NCBI RefSeq assembly: GCF_005239225.2
Contig: NC_133293.1
Span: 1,984,001 to 2,048,000 of the forward strand
Direction: 5' to 3'
DNA length: 64,000 nucleotides
Origin: Populus alba
Taxonomy: Eukaryota > Streptophyta > Magnoliopsida > Malpighiales > Salicaceae
In this document: positions 41,566 through 54,900 of the stretch, piece after piece
Layout: each line of letters opens with the position of its first letter
How positions within the stretch are numbered: the first letter of the stretch is position 1
The notes under the pieces: model-generated
Told to the model about the DNA's origin: nothing
The model's input: the letters and a program-made list of their open reading frames with translations, nothing else
Database searches by the model: none
Made by a program: the position numbers and the translations under genes

Positions 41566-41838
41566 CATAGTTTTAAGACCCGGCTGGCCCGGTCCAAGGC
41601 CAAGGTTCCGGGTTTTGACCGGGTCATCAGGTCAACCGAGTCAATTTTTTTTTAAAATCAAAACGACATTGTTTTAGTAAAAAAAATAAAAATAAATAAA
41701 AGTCAACAGGTTTGCAGCCGGGTCTTGTTGGGTCAACCCGCCGGGTCAGCCGGGTCACGTCGGGTTTTTCCTTCCCCCATTTTTTCTTCAACCCGGCCCG
41801 AGTCGACCTGCTGGGCCGGGTTGGGTTTCAAAACTATG
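41566..41838. mobile_element. GC-rich MITE with terminal inverted repeats
   Basis: The left end catagttttaagacccggc is the near-complement of the right end gggttgggtttcaaaactatg. The element is 273 bases and dense in CCGGGTC / GACCCGG-type words that can fold on themselves, with an AT-rich middle. It is flanked by tttatac (41559-41565 and 41840-41846), a probable target site duplication of 7-9 bases. The type is common in plant intergenic DNA. It has no coding capacity. Confidence 0.8.
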
Positions 41839-42430
41839 TTTTATACACTCAAATTTATCAAAATACAGTGGTAAGCAGATCTGTCTTATAACTTACAGCC
41901 CGACCTATGCCTGGTATTTTATCCATATCTGGAGTTCTATAACTTCAAATGGAGCAAGGTTTATTTCCTATGAAATTTAACATGATGGCACACATTTTTC
42001 ATGAAGACATTTATCCCAATTTCTCTTTGTTACAAGCCTAAAATTTCAGTTCTAGGTCCGATGTACATGGTGTCCAGAATTTTTCATTTTGACCTGTCTT
42101 TGGTTTTTTACCAATATTTAGAGTTCTACAACTTCCATTTAGGTGATTCCAGTTTTATTTAAAATTTAACATCTAATTTTACAACTTTCATGAAGGAAAA
42201 TACCCCATAACATGCCTTTATCTAGGTCAATTCCTGGTCACAAGTTAACTAACAATACAACCCAGATTTCTAGTTTGAATGTTTAGCACATAGACCATAA
42301 TTTTGATGCATTTATTTTATTTCTTCATTTATTATTACTCACATAATTTCATTTTTTCACATCAACAATCATAACAACTTTTTACAGACTTCATGACTTG
42401 TTTTACAATGTTTGCTTTAGAAGCCATACC
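41839..42430. other. LTR-like repeat DNA
   Basis: Contains 'atatctggagttctataacttcaaatgg' (41926) and a second similar block at about 42117, matching the block near 32040. Probably part of an LTR related to the one at 30.7-33.7 kb. No coding sequence. Confidence 0.4.
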
Positions 42431-42439
42431 AAAAGACTT

Positions 42440-43040
42440 GGCTCTTCTTCCCATCAACTTATTTTTCTCTTATATTCTTAACCTTAAAATAAGATCTTCA
42501 ACTCTCATTTCCTTGTCCTTATGCTTAAGGTTATTCTAGAATTTCTTCTAAGATGGTGGTTAATTTTCAATAATTGCAACCACTTGGAAGGATTCATTAT
42601 AAACCATTCCTTTAACAAGAATATGCATGATGAGCTAAAACTCTTAAAATCAACTTATCATGGTATTTGAGTGGACCATTTTAAAATCCATAAATTGGCT
42701 GACTATGAATATTTTCATACAAACATCTTTAGCCTTGTACTTTTTATCCAAAGCTTTCTATAATGTATTTTCACTCTTGATTGAACTATACACATCATAC
42801 AATGTATTGTCTAATCCATATAATAAGTAGTTCTTGCATACAACATCCATGTGATTCCATGTGTCCATAACTTTCATAAAGTGAGATTAAATTTATTATT
42901 TGACAACATTGATGCTTCTTCCAATAAGAACTTTGCCAAGTTCAAGGTGGTTAGACAAAACAATATTTTATGTTGTCACCTTTTAAAGTTCAATCCATTG
43001 AACTTCTTAGGTTTCTCTCCATGCATCATAAAAATAATGG
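42440..43040 (-). mobile_element. Ty1/copia gag remnant
   Basis: Minus-strand reading in shifting frames shows the copia gag (UBN2-like) pattern: EKPKKFNGLNFKRWQHKILF (near 42990-42950), WNHMDVVCKNYLLYGLDNTL (about 42860-42800), DKKYKAKDV, FIVSQFMDFKMV, and an end like HKDKEMRVEDL. Multiple stops and frameshifts are present, and no integrase or RT follows, so it is a fragment. Confidence 0.75.
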
Positions 43041-44820
43041 TGAAATCCTCCCTACCAAAATAATACTTGCCAAAACAACATTGATTGAGATAACCAAATC
43101 TTGTGTTGAAGTCATGATAATCATATATAAACAATAGCCAAATATTTATAATTAAAATTCTGGCTTCTCAAATGTAAGAATGAAAATAACTAAATTAAAT
43201 ATGTAGAATAATCACAAAACTAAACAAATTGGTCAAAAAAAGAAGAACATGAAGCTATTACTAAGACAATTGATTTAATCAAGTTTTAATTGTTTAGTTG
43301 AAGAAAGTAAATGTTTAACATGTATCTTATAAACAAGTTTTGCTTACTTAGTTCAATAAAGTACATGTTTAACATATATCATATCAAAATAATTTTATTT
43401 AAAATATACATGATCATGTATAATAACTTAAAATAAAGTTGCAAAACCTTCTAAATTTTTTTCTAATTTGACAAAAAATAAATATATAAACAAAACAAAA
43501 CACTAGTATAATAAAACCTTAAGATTGTTGTTCATAGATTCAAACTACAATTGTTTAATTTATATAGCATATACTTTTATTAAACAAATAAAAACATAAA
43601 CTTGCAATAGAATTAAACAAGAAACTTAGCTTGCATTTTAAGCATATAATTAGAGTTTAGAATTACACTTGAATCAAAATGAAATTTTAGAATGTATACT
43701 ATTACATACAATAACAATTATATAAATAATCTAAAACTATAATATAACTATGGAACACAGTTGTTGTAGAACATAGAATAAGAGTAAACTAGCAATCTAT
43801 TGTTATCAAGGGTCAATCATTTTTGTTAAGACTTTATTGCTCATCTCTTGAATAAAATAATCTTAATATGCTTTCAAAGATTCCAATAATTGCATTCTTA
43901 AAGAATGCCTTTTTTTTTAAAAAAAAGTTTACTAATCAAAGAAATAAGGGACTTAAAATGCTCTATAAGAGGGACAAGAACATTACCTCTAGAATAAAAG
44001 AGAAAAAGGACAAAAAAAAAAAAAAGCCGATAAAAACAATATAGAAGAAGCCTAAAGGGCTACTACAACATAAACAAAACATTCCTCCTTAACCCCTTTT
44101 TTATAATTATTTTTAAGATCAAAACTGATACAAAATTATTTTTGATAATTACCATAATTAATTCCTGATGTTTTGCTTTAAATGCCAGCCATAAAAAAAA
44201 CACTTGATAGTTTTTTGCCTTAAAAACCTAACATTTTTTCCTTTAAAAATAAATTATTCAATAGCAAGAAGATTATTTAGACTCTTTATTCATGTGTTAG
44301 ACATATAAATGGGCTGGCAAACAATTATTCTTTATAGGCCAAAGAATTATTTTATAATAAGTTGAAATTTGAGTCCAAAATATATTGGAAAAACCCAAGT
44401 CCAAACCCTAGCTAAGACCCAGTCTTTGGGGCTTGAGCCCGTGCTTGAGTTAAGCCGACAACGCGCACTTGTGGCTTAAGTCCAAAGCCACTCCGCTTAG
44501 GCGTATTTGTGATTCTTTAACTTCTCACTGTATAAACTATAGTATAATCTTGTATTTTTCTTAACGCGGGATAGAGAGCTCTGAGTTTAGCAAAAACATG
44601 CCAATTAAAGGTTCTTTAAAATCAATTTCTCATTCACCTATAATTTATTTTAATCATATTAATGTTCTATGTTAAGAAAATTTTGTTGGAGATTGATTTC
44701 CAATAAATTCTTAACCCTCCAAAGTGAGTGAACCTCACTTTTAATTTACCCTAAAATATACCTAATAATCATGTTTTAAAGAACAAACTTTTTAGTAATA
44801 AATGTATATAGGAGTTGCGG
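43041..44820. other. AT-rich spacer
   Basis: No gene or clear repeat is recognised. A GC-richer stretch at about 44390-44515 shows no coding pattern. The left part could be the leader or LTR of the copia remnant, without firm evidence. Confidence 0.35.
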
Positions 44821-47800
44821 AAAATATATGTATTAGTCGAAAAAAAGAGCGTGAGTAACAAGCTACACTAGTTAGATTGAACATTGTGTACTAGGGTTCG
44901 TAGATCATATACTTTTATTAGTTGAAAACAAGATCATATATGTTTTAAGCCCATGTGCATGCCTAGAGTGATTCTCCGGTCCAAATCTCTAAAATAGATG
45001 AGATCGGACATTGAAGATCCAGATGCAATTTGATTCTACCGAATCAATAGTTTGTCATTTATGCTAATCATTTACTAAATTTTCTTTTGCCTTAAATTTG
45101 TGAATTGGTGATGGTGTTGGGTAGAGATTGATTGGAATTAATTCCTGAGATCATTGAAGATTATAATTGAAATGAGTAACAGTTTAGTTGGAAAGTTGGA
45201 ACATATAGAAATCGGTTACCATTTAACATTCCATTAATTGGCACCAATGTTATTATGAGTTTATAATTTGAAAATTTTGTCCCTTTTATAGCAAAGGATC
45301 GCATGATTTTTGACAGATGGTGGGTTGATTGATTCATATAATTTTGATGAAGTGTCTTGTCAATTTGATAATAATTTCAACTTTGTCTAAATGTTTTTGT
45401 GCCATTTATTGTCATTGCTTGTCAATACTGTTTTGTGTCATCTAATTAGATTGTCTTGTTTCATTATGCATGTTTATACTCTTTTTGAAGCCCCAAATAA
45501 ACATGCAAAAAAAAAAAAAAAAAACAACAACAACAACAACAAAATAATTGAAAAAAATATTGGGGAAAATAAAAAATAAAAAAAAGAATATTAGTTAGAA
45601 GAATATATCATAATGCCTCGAGAAATTGCCAATGATTGGTTGAGGAAAATCAAAATACACAAGATTAAAAAATTTTAAATTATATTTTCAACTGATGAAG
45701 GTCTTATTGGCAAGGAAAATTCAATTTAAGGAGGAAAATTCAAAATTAGATGTTCAAGGACTCAATTAGAATTTTTCAAAGTTTAATTGAATTTATTAAG
45801 GACTTAATTACAAGAAAAAAATGATTTTTGAAGTCAATTTAGGTTTTAATTAGAGGAAATTAAAGTGTGGGGGTTGAATTGTAATTTTAAAGAGTTAATT
45901 TGGTCAAATCAAGAGCTTAATTGCATAAATATTGAGGTTTGATGATCAATTAGGAACTTGATTGAAGAAATCCAAAAATAAGGACCAAACCAAAAAAGGC
46001 GTATTAATGTTAGGGTAGAAATTGATCAAATCAAGGCTAAATTGAATAAATCAAAAGTTTGTTGATCAATTGAGGGTCAAAATGCATAATTTCATAACTA
46101 AGGACTAAAATGAAATAAACGATCAACTTTGGGGTTGATAATTGAGTTTGACAGGGATGGAATTACATGAAATTAAATGTTTGGGAGGCAATTATGGGCG
46201 CAATTAGAAGCAATTGGAAGAATATGGACTAAATTGAAGTTTTTCAAATCCCAAATTTAAAAAATCTAATTTAACCTAGAAGACACATTGTTCGACCATT
46301 GTTTAACTTCTTCTTTAACGGTTTTGGCTAATCGAGTACGTATTTTCAGGCGAATGAATGTGACATCTTCGACTATCTCTTGAGTTGTAACCACCACCAT
46401 TCAACTAAGAAACACCTCTTCTACAAAGATCATATACTCCTATCAAACGTTTACATCCCATTTTCTTCAATGATCTCAACAAAATCTTGTTCTTGATCAA
46501 CTATCACTGTATTTTCAGATTTTAGGCTGACCAAGTTGGAACTTTCAAACGAGTAAATGTGGAGCTATAAACCTTCAAATTGAGCAATGATGGAGCTAAA
46601 CAAAAGGTATGCCTCTCCTCTACCAAGATTGGGTGATCTTTGATGACGTTTATATCGAAGTTGCTTTGGCAAAGTCTCAAAAGTGGTCAACTCAATCAAC
46701 CTTTACTGTGATACTCATTTGTGCAAAACCACTCAATTTTTTCTTATATTCACACTTAAAAACTTCTCAGGGGTTTCTTATCAAAGTCTTAAAACATTTC
46801 TCTCAATATCAAAGGGCCAAAAACATCTCATCTTGTCCTCCAATTTTGATTAAAAAAAAAAAAGCATTCTTGAGTTTCTTACAAAACCACCATCCTAAAA
46901 CCATTAAAGGATAAAGGTTTTAGCTGCTAATATTTTTCTATAACACTCTCATTTTGATAAGAGGTCTAAGCTTTGATCAATCCCTATTCAAATCCATAAA
47001 AAAATCCCTAGCAAAACCGTATAAATACCTCCTGAAAATTTAGAGGCCAGGCGAGGCAAAATAAGAAAAAAAGGAAGAGAAGAGAAGAAAGCTTATTCTT
47101 GGAGATAATTAGTAATCAAGTTTATTGCTTGGCATCTAAGAGCTAAAAGGATAAGTTAAAGATTGCGCAAAATGTTGGATTTTCAAAGGAAAAAAAGGTA
47201 ATAACCATAATGAGTTTGTGGAAGGTATAATCCTTCACTAACTTAGTATGTGATGTTCATGAGGCACACCTCTAGCTTGTTTTACATGTTTAATGATGTT
47301 TTTGAACTTGCTTTAGTGTTATGATGTTCTTTACTTTTAATTTTGATTAATACGTAAAAAAATTGTTCTTATTGTTTAAATCTTGTTTTGAGTTGTTTGT
47401 TGATGTTCCTTAATACTTGGAGATGTTTGCTAGAAGAGTTTTGATGAAATGAAGTGGTTTTGAAATTTGTCAAATGTGGAAGCATGGTTATGATGTTTTT
47501 CTGTGTTGATTGCTGCATGTTCTTGGTTTCTAGGTTTTAGTTGGGTCTTATTGAAGGTTTAGAAAAAAAAAAAAAAAAAAAATCCAAATTGCATAGATAT
47601 GTGGCCTATTTTAAGTTGGCAGTTTTGAATTTTGGAATCTCTTGTATAATTTTGATGTTATTTGTTTTTTTTTTATTCAAAACCTGTTTGGTTATAATAG
47701 TATGACTTGTTATAATAAAGAAAGTATGTTTTAGAGGTAAAAAAAAATATCAGTTTGGGAGGATTGATAGTGGTTGGGTTTCTAGGAAGTGGTTGAGTTT

Positions 47801-47900
47801 TCTAAGGCAGTGTTTTTGGAAAGAATATTGCTTTAATTCTATGGGTTCGACCAATTTTGGTTCCTTTTTTTACATTAAATACTTTATTGGACTCGATTAG
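44821..47900 (+). mobile_element. LTR-like block of duplication unit 1
   Basis: No coding domain is visible. The sequence is full of phrases like 'gacttaattacaag' and 'tcaattaggaacttgattg', typical of plant gypsy LTRs. A TATA-like CCGTATAAATACC (47018-47030) is followed by a purine-rich leader and 'ggtaataacc'. An (A)n(CAA)n stretch lies at about 45506-45541. Probably a solo or partial LTR; ends are not defined. Confidence 0.4.
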
Positions 47901-50860
47901 TTAATAATCTAGAGTTTACTTGTGTCAATAACAAGTTTTTTAAGGGTTTTAATTCTAAAATTTTGATTTTAAATTAAAATTCGTTTAATTAAATTATTAT
48001 TATTAATTGATAATTATTGATATTCGATAATGATTGATTAATATATTGGCTGCCTTGTGCGACACTTTTGATCGGTGCAAAGTTTTCAAATAAGCATTAT
48101 CTCTTTTCCTCCCTTATTTGGTAGGATAAAATAGATGTATATATATGCTGATAAATTCTTATTTCAATTATATCCTCTCGAGATCAAAACTAAAGAAAAA
48201 GACTAACCAAATGTAGACATGTCACCTCTCTAAAATGTTAATAATAAAGTTAAAATGAGTCAAATTTATAAAAATGTCTTGAGTAATGAATTTTCTCTTC
48301 GCCTTGTATGTCAAGCCACGAGGGTTTCTTTTTTTCTTTATGATTATGAGCTTCTAAACCTAATTAGTTTGGTGAAAATTTTGCGTGATGACGTGGGCAT
48401 GACAACATTATGACAATTTACACCTATTATTCTGATGGCATTTCAACAGACACCCTGCGGACAACAATAGTCGCAGTGCACACTTGATAATAAACATAGT
48501 GCATGTTCATGTCATTAAAGAAACATCATTACTTCTTTTGATGATCATGTGATGTTAGCATGCGTCGGCAGATCCCAAGTTCATGATGTACCATCAGAAA
48601 AAAAAAAAAGTTTATGTGAATGTAATATATGTTGAGTTAAGAAAAAGATTTTCTACATAAAAAATCTGAATTTAGAATTTTTATTTAACTAATTAATTAG
48701 AATTTTTATTGAATTAATATTTAGAATCTTTGTTGAAATATGATAATTTAAGTGTATAATCTTTTTATAAATATAAAGGTCATATATTCAGATTTTTTTA
48801 ATATATTAAATATCAATGAATAAGAGCTTAAAAGGGTAAATAGTTGAGTGTTTTAGAGTTTTCAAAAATTAGCATTAAAGATTGAAAGACAAGAGTCCTG
48901 TTTGTTTTGGCATTTTAAAAATGTTTTTTTTTAAAATTTAATATTTAATATTTTTTTCTTTGTTTCAAATTAATATTTTTTAATTTTTTAAGATTATTTC
49001 TATACGTTAATATTAAAAATAATTTTTTTTAAAAATAATTTTAATATATTTTCGAGTAAAAAACATTTTAAAAAATAACCATAATCTGACAAACCTGAAT
49101 CATCTGCGTATACTATCGAGGAAAAGAAGGAGAGCATGACAACTTAACAATCTTCACATGTTGGTTCAAAGAATAGAACCCTTAACCATATGTGCATGTT
49201 ATTAAATGATTGGTTAAATGTTAATATTAAAAATAAAATAAAAAAGATTTTGTTACTACCCTACTCTCTATTCTTTCTATATGTACACTTAAGTAGCTTT
49301 TCTTTTAGGAACCAATCTTAGTAAAAAAACGTCAAAGATCTTAAATGAGACAGCATGAGAGTTATTTTAGAAGCAAATAAAGAGTTTTTTTTTTGTCTTA
49401 AAATGGGTTTGAACTCTGAATTCAACCTCAAAGGAATGCTACTATATAATATAATTGATAATATATTCCATTAGAAAGCGTAGATTGGGTATACATGGAG
49501 TGATGAAATCGAGGTTAATTAGAGGGTGGATTTCATTATTGCATCACAAAATTATTAAATATGCTCTAGTGAATACTTAGAGTAACTATGCTATAAGAAA
49601 TATGCTGTAGTGAATAGGGTAACGTTGCAATATGCAACACCACAAATAAAATAAAATAATTATATATATATAAAAATAAATAACACTATATATATAGAGT
49701 GTTATTGTTGGTGAAAAGCAAGTATAATCATAAGGCACCGCTTTGTCAAACAGGGCATAAAAGTGCCAGAAACATGGTGATTGCTGAACCAAAACCTAAC
49801 CCTTTAGTAACAAGTTGCTAATCCTTAGCCACAATTACTCCTTGTGCTTGAGGGATTATCCACCGATTCCCACATTTTCAAGCCACTTAAAAATCCCAGA
49901 TATCAGTCAAAGTACCACCATCCACCAAGAAGAGAAACAAAAATCCTTGCGAACTTTTAAAAAGATAAAAATATATATATAAAAAAAATAAATCCTTGCG
50001 AACTTTTAAGTCACCCTAGCGTCACATTGATCTCGATGAAATTCACGTGCGAATGTGCAATTGTCACGTTTCCACATCTAAGAATTAATAACCATTAATG
50101 TCACACTAAGGCTGCTTAGATAGCAAATTCACCTGTGGACATAGTCCTCCAATATTGTTAACTTTAATAATTGCTTCTTTATCAAATTAGAAGTGGCTTT
50201 GTGGAGCTTAATAAATACGACACATCATGCCATTGGCGGATTGACTTGTGGTGGTCTATTATAGACCTACATATACCTTTTCTTTGTTCCTTTTTTATTT
50301 ATTTATTTAAATTCTAGTATTTTGAAGTTTATTAAATCTTGTTAGAGAATAATATAAATTATATCATGTGATTTTATTTAATAATTTAAGTTATTGGGTT
50401 GAAATTGATTTTTTTACATGGTATTAAAGCCTTGATGACTAAGCGGTCACAAATTCGAATCTTATCATCCATATTTATTTGATAAAAATTAGACACAAGA
50501 TAATATGAACCTGTGCAAGTTTCAAGCTCAAAGGACTTTCACTTGAGGGGGTGTGTTAGAGAATAATATAAATTATATCTTAAGATCTCACATAACAATT
50601 TAAATTATTGATTTGAGATGATTTTTTTTAACAAATTTCAATTAATTTGGTTGAGCCGGGTCAACCAACTAAGAGATAAAACTCTCCTAACAATAATGTA
50701 TTTTATATATAAAACTTAAATTCAAAATCTTGTTTAAAGAAAACAATGGTTGAAACTATTTGAAACAACTACCTTTCTTCCATATGCCTAATTGTATACA
50801 CGAATTCACGTCCATAGATTTAAAAAAGTTGATGTTCCACTTTCCCTCTCTGTCTCTCCT
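47901..50860. other. Upstream spacer of duplicated gene copy 1
   Basis: AT-rich non-coding DNA, nearly identical to 54900-57812. It holds a MITE-like copy (48895-49095) and a repeated 'aatccttgcgaacttttaa' pair (about 49942 and 49990). No gene is supported; short frames here are conserved only because the duplication is recent. Confidence 0.5.
48895..49095. mobile_element. MITE-like AT-rich element (unit 1 copy)
   Basis: Starts tgtttgttttggcattttaa and ends ataaccataatctgacaaac, forming imperfect inverted ends around an AT-rich core. The same core occurs near 4030-4190, 5930-6055, 6100-6225, 10760-10930 and 30015-30175. Confidence 0.55.
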
Positions 50861-50869
50861 TCTAAAGAA

Positions 50870-50877
50870 TATATAAG
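50870..50877 (+). promoter_or_regulatory. TATA box candidate for duplicated gene copy 1
   Basis: TATATAAG about 240 bases before the start codon, after a C/T-rich stretch. It is identical in copy 2. Confidence 0.5.
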
Positions 50878-51113
50878 ACCGAATTAAACTAGAATAGGAC
50901 ATGAAACCGACCAATAAATTGGAGTCTCAAGCAAAGAAACCACCACGACTTTTCACTCAAAAGGTGAATTATACGTACATGTACGTACTCTTAATATTTT
51001 GGTAGGCAACTTTAGTATATAATAAACACTTGCCAAAGTGCAAAATTCACCTAACAAGTTCTAATTAATAGAAGAGCTGCAACTTTTTTCTTTCCCAATA
51101 TAAGAGACCATAC

Positions 51114-51518
51114 ATGGACAACAAGAAGAGACCGGTACTGGACGTGTCTTCCTTTCTTCTGGTCGAGGGCAGTGCAGACTCTGAGGCAGAATATGGGCTT
51201 CTGAAGCTCTATCTCGATGTTACAATAGCCTGCGCTGCTGCTGCTGCTGCTGATGATGATGATGATGCAGAGTCATGCAGCTGTGACACAACTGATCGTA
51301 TACATGGTTTTTCTGAAACTTTTGAGGTTGATGATCATCCCGAGCCAAGCTGGAGTGGCTGCAAGATGTTTCTAAAGGATGCCTCCTTGGACTGCATGAT
51401 CATTGAGGAGGGTGATCAAGAGGAATCAAAGGTTGATATTAATCTAAGTAGGGAGGTCATGGATGCAATGGAGGACAGACTCTTTTGGGAGACTTGCGTC
51501 GCGCTAGGGTACCCTTAA
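51114..51518 (+). CDS. Acidic 134-residue protein of unknown function, copy 1
   Basis: A single open frame with no visible intron. I do not recognise the family. The protein starts MDNKKRPVLDVSSFLLVEG, has an Ala run followed by an Asp run (about residues 40-52) encoded by (GCT)n(GAT)n, a Cys-containing SCSCDTTDR, and ends in a compact motif EDRLFWETCVALGYP. It is strongly acidic, with no signal peptide or membrane segment, so a cytosolic or nuclear location is likely. Reality is supported by much higher GC and codon order than the flanks, a TATA candidate, and an intact frame in both copies with only 3 nucleotide differences (one silent, S to A, V to I). It could be a small regulatory protein; no function is assigned. 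Confidence 0.75.
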   Translation: MDNKKRPVLDVSSFLLVEGSADSEAEYGLLKLYLDVTIACAAAAAADDDDDAESCSCDTTDRIHGFSETFEVDDHPEPSWSGCKMFLKDASLDCMIIEEGDQEESKVDINLSREVMDAMEDRLFWETCVALGYP

Positions 51519-51913
51519 ATCTTAGTAGTTTTAAATTTCAATGGTCCTTGCTGCTTCTCCTTCAAGAATAAACAAAGGTCCTATTGTCTTGATCAAATTA
51601 CTAGTACATATAATTACACACCATACTCGTGTTTCAGTTCTTTTAATGTCGATGTTGTGACCTTAAAGACTTGCTATTTGTTTCTTTGTTTTTTGGACTT
51701 CAATGTGTTTCTAGTATTTGTGGCTTTTTTTATTGGGTTATTTGTATTATTTATTTATCTAGAGCATCAAGCTCTTTATACTAGGGCTTTAGCTCGCATG
51801 TATTCATTAGGCTCTTGGCCATTTAATGGAGTTTGTTGTTGAAAAAAAATATATTCCTAACAATAGTTTTGTTTTTGTGTATAAAACTAATTGCTTCTAT
51901 GTACCTAATGTAT
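51519..51913. other. 3' flank of gene copy 1 up to the duplication junction
   Basis: Contains the likely 3' UTR ('aagaataaac' at about 51565 is a poly(A) signal candidate). The junction with unit 2 is at about 51913/51914. Confidence 0.5.
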
Positions 51914-54900
51914 AAAATATCTATATTAGTCGAAAACAAGAGCGTGAGTAACAAGCTACACTAGTTAGATTGAACATTGTGTACTAGGGTTCATAGATCA
52001 TATACTTTTATTAGTTGAAAACAAGATCATATATGTTTTAAGCCTATGTGCACGCCTAGAGTGATTCTTCGATCCAAATCTCCTAAATAGCTGAGATCGA
52101 ACATTGAAGATCCAGATGTAATCTGATTGTACCGAATCAATAGTTTGTCATTTACACTTACTAAATTTTCTTTTGCCTTAAATTTGTGAACTGGTGATGG
52201 TGTTGGGTAGAGATTGATTGAAATTAATTCCTGAGATCATTGAAGATTAGAAGTGAAATGAATAACAGTTTAGTAGGAAAGTTAGAACATATAGAAATTG
52301 GTTTCCATTTAACATTCCATTAATTGGCACCAGTGTTATTATGAGTTTATAATTTGCAAGTTTTGTCCCTTTTATAGCAAAGGATCACATGATTTTTGAC
52401 AGATAATGGGCTGATTAATTCATACAATTTTGATGAAGTGTCTCGTCAATTTGATAATAATTTCAACTCTGTCTAAATGTGTTTGTGCTATCTATTGTCA
52501 TTGCCTATCAATGTTGTTTTGTGTCATCTAATTAGATTGTTCTATTTTATTATACATGTTTATACTCATTTTGAAGCCCCCCATAAACATGCCAAAAAAA
52601 AACAACAACAAAAGAATTGAAAACAATATTGGGGAAAATAAAAAATAAAAAAGAATATTAGTTAGAAGAACATATCATAATGCCTTGAGAAATTGCCAAA
52701 GATTGGTTTAGGAAAATCAAAATACACAAGATTGAATTTATTAAGGGCTTAATTGCAAGAAAAAATTAATTTTTGAAGTCAATTTAGGCTTTCATTAGAG
52801 GAAATTAAAGTGTGGGGGTTGAATTCTAATTTTAAAGAGTTAATTTGGTCAAATCAAGAGCTTAATTACATAAATATTAAGGTTTGATGATCAATTAGGA
52901 ACTTGATTGAAGTAATAAAAAAATAAGGACCAAACCAAAAAAAGCGCATGAATGCTAGGGTATAAATTGATCAAATCAGGGGTTAAATTGAATAAATCAG
53001 AAGTTTGTTGATTAATTGAGAGTCAAAATGCATAATTTCATAACCAAGAACTAATATGAAATAGGCGGTCAACTTTGGGGTTGATAGTTGAGTTTGACAA
53101 GGATGAAATTGCATGAAATTAAAAGTTTGGGAGGCAATTACGGGTGCAATTAAAAGCAATTGAAAAAATAGGGACTAAATTGAAAATTTTCAAATCCCAA
53201 ATAAAAAAACTCTAATTTAACCTAGAGGACACATTGTTCGACCATTGTTTAGCTTCTTCTTTGACAATTTTGGCTAATCAAGTAAGCATTTTCAGGCGAA
53301 TGAATGTGGCATCTTCGACTACCTCTTGGGCTGTAACCACCACCATTCAACTAAGAAATACCTCTTCTACAAAGATCATCTACTCCTATACTCCTATCAA
53401 ACATTTACATCCCATTTTCTTCAACGATCTCAACAAAATCTTGTCCCCGATCAGCCATCATTGTTTTTTTAGATTTTAGGCTGACCAAGTTGGAACTTTC
53501 AAGCGAATAAATGTGGAGCTGCAAATGTTCAAATTGAGCAAGGATAGATCTAAACAAAAGGTATGAATCTCCTCTACCAAGATTGGGTGATCTTTGATGA
53601 TGTTTATATTGAAGTTGTTCCGGTGAAGCCTTAAAATTGGTCAACTCAGTCAACCTTGACTAAGATACCCATTTGTGTAAAACCACTCAATTTTTTCCTT
53701 GTGTTCACACTTAAAAACTTCTCATAGGTTTCTTATCAAAGTCTTAAAATATTTCTCTCGAGATCAAAGGGCCAAAAACATCATATCTTGTCCTCTAATT
53801 TTGATAAAAAAAGCATTCTTGAGTTTCTTACAAAACCACCATCCTAAAACCATTAAAGGATAAAGGTTTTAGCTGTTAATATTTATCTAAAACACTCTCA
53901 TTTTGATTAGAGCTTAAAGCTTTGATCAATCCTTGTTTGAATCCATAAAAAAATCCCCAACAAAACCCTATAAATACCTTCTGAAAAATTAGAGGCCAGG
54001 CAAGGCAAAATAAGAAAAAGGGGAAGAGAAGAGAAAAAAGCTTATTCTTGGAGTTTATTAGTAATCAAGTTTATTGCTTGGCATCTATGAGCTAAAAAGA
54101 TAAGTTAAAGATTGTGCAAAATATTGGATTTTCAAAGGAAAAAGGGTAATAACTATTATGAGTTTTTGGAAGGTATAATCCTTCACTAACCCATTATGTG
54201 ATGTCCATGAGGCACACCTCTAGCTTGTTTTACATGTTTAATGATGTTTTTGAACTTTCTTTAGTGTTATGATATCCTTCACTTTTGATTTTGATTAATA
54301 AGTAAAAAAGATGTTTTAATTGTTTAAATCTTGTTTTGAGTTGTTTGTTGATGTTCCTGAATACTTAGGTGATGTTTGCTGGAAGAGTTTTAATGAAATG
54401 AAGTGGTTTTGAAATTTGTCAAATGTGGCAGCATGGTTAGGATGTTTTTCTGTGATGGTTGATGTATGTTCTTGGTTTCTAGATTTTGGTTGGGTTTTAT
54501 TGAAGGTTTAGAAGAAAAAAATGAATCCAAATTGCATAAATATATAGCCTATTTTAAGGTGACACTTTTGAAGTTTGGAATCTCTTTTATAATTTTGATG
54601 TTAATTGTGAGCTTGTTCTTTTATTCAAACATGTTTGGTTATAATAGTATGATTTGCTATAATAAAGAAAACATGTTTTAAAGGTAAAAAAAAAAAATAC
54701 TAGTTTGGGAGGATTGACAATAGTTGAGTTTCTAGGAAGTGGCAGAGTGTGTTCTTGGAAAGAATATTGTTTTAATTCTATGGTTTGGATCAATTTTTTT
54801 TTTTTTTTTTTTGCATTAAACACTTTATTGGACTCGATTAGTTAATAATCTAGAGTTTGCTTGTGTCAATAACAAGTTTTTTTAAGGGTTTTAATTCTAA
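51914..54900 (+). mobile_element. LTR-like block of duplication unit 2
   Basis: Colinear with 44821-47900. TATA-like CCCTATAAATACC lies at 53967-53979. It differs from unit 1 mostly by A/G and C/T changes, plus the ~130-base deletion near 52741. Confidence 0.4.

Noticed and set aside
49586..49792. Minus-strand frame present in both units (also 56519-56746)
   Set aside because: The C-terminal part differs between units through an indel in a TA run, which argues against coding constraint.
51657..51842. 61-codon hydrophobic frame downstream of both gene copies (also 58609-58794)
   Set aside because: Identity between copies reflects the recent duplication; the nucleotide context is AT-rich and there is no start context or partner evidence.
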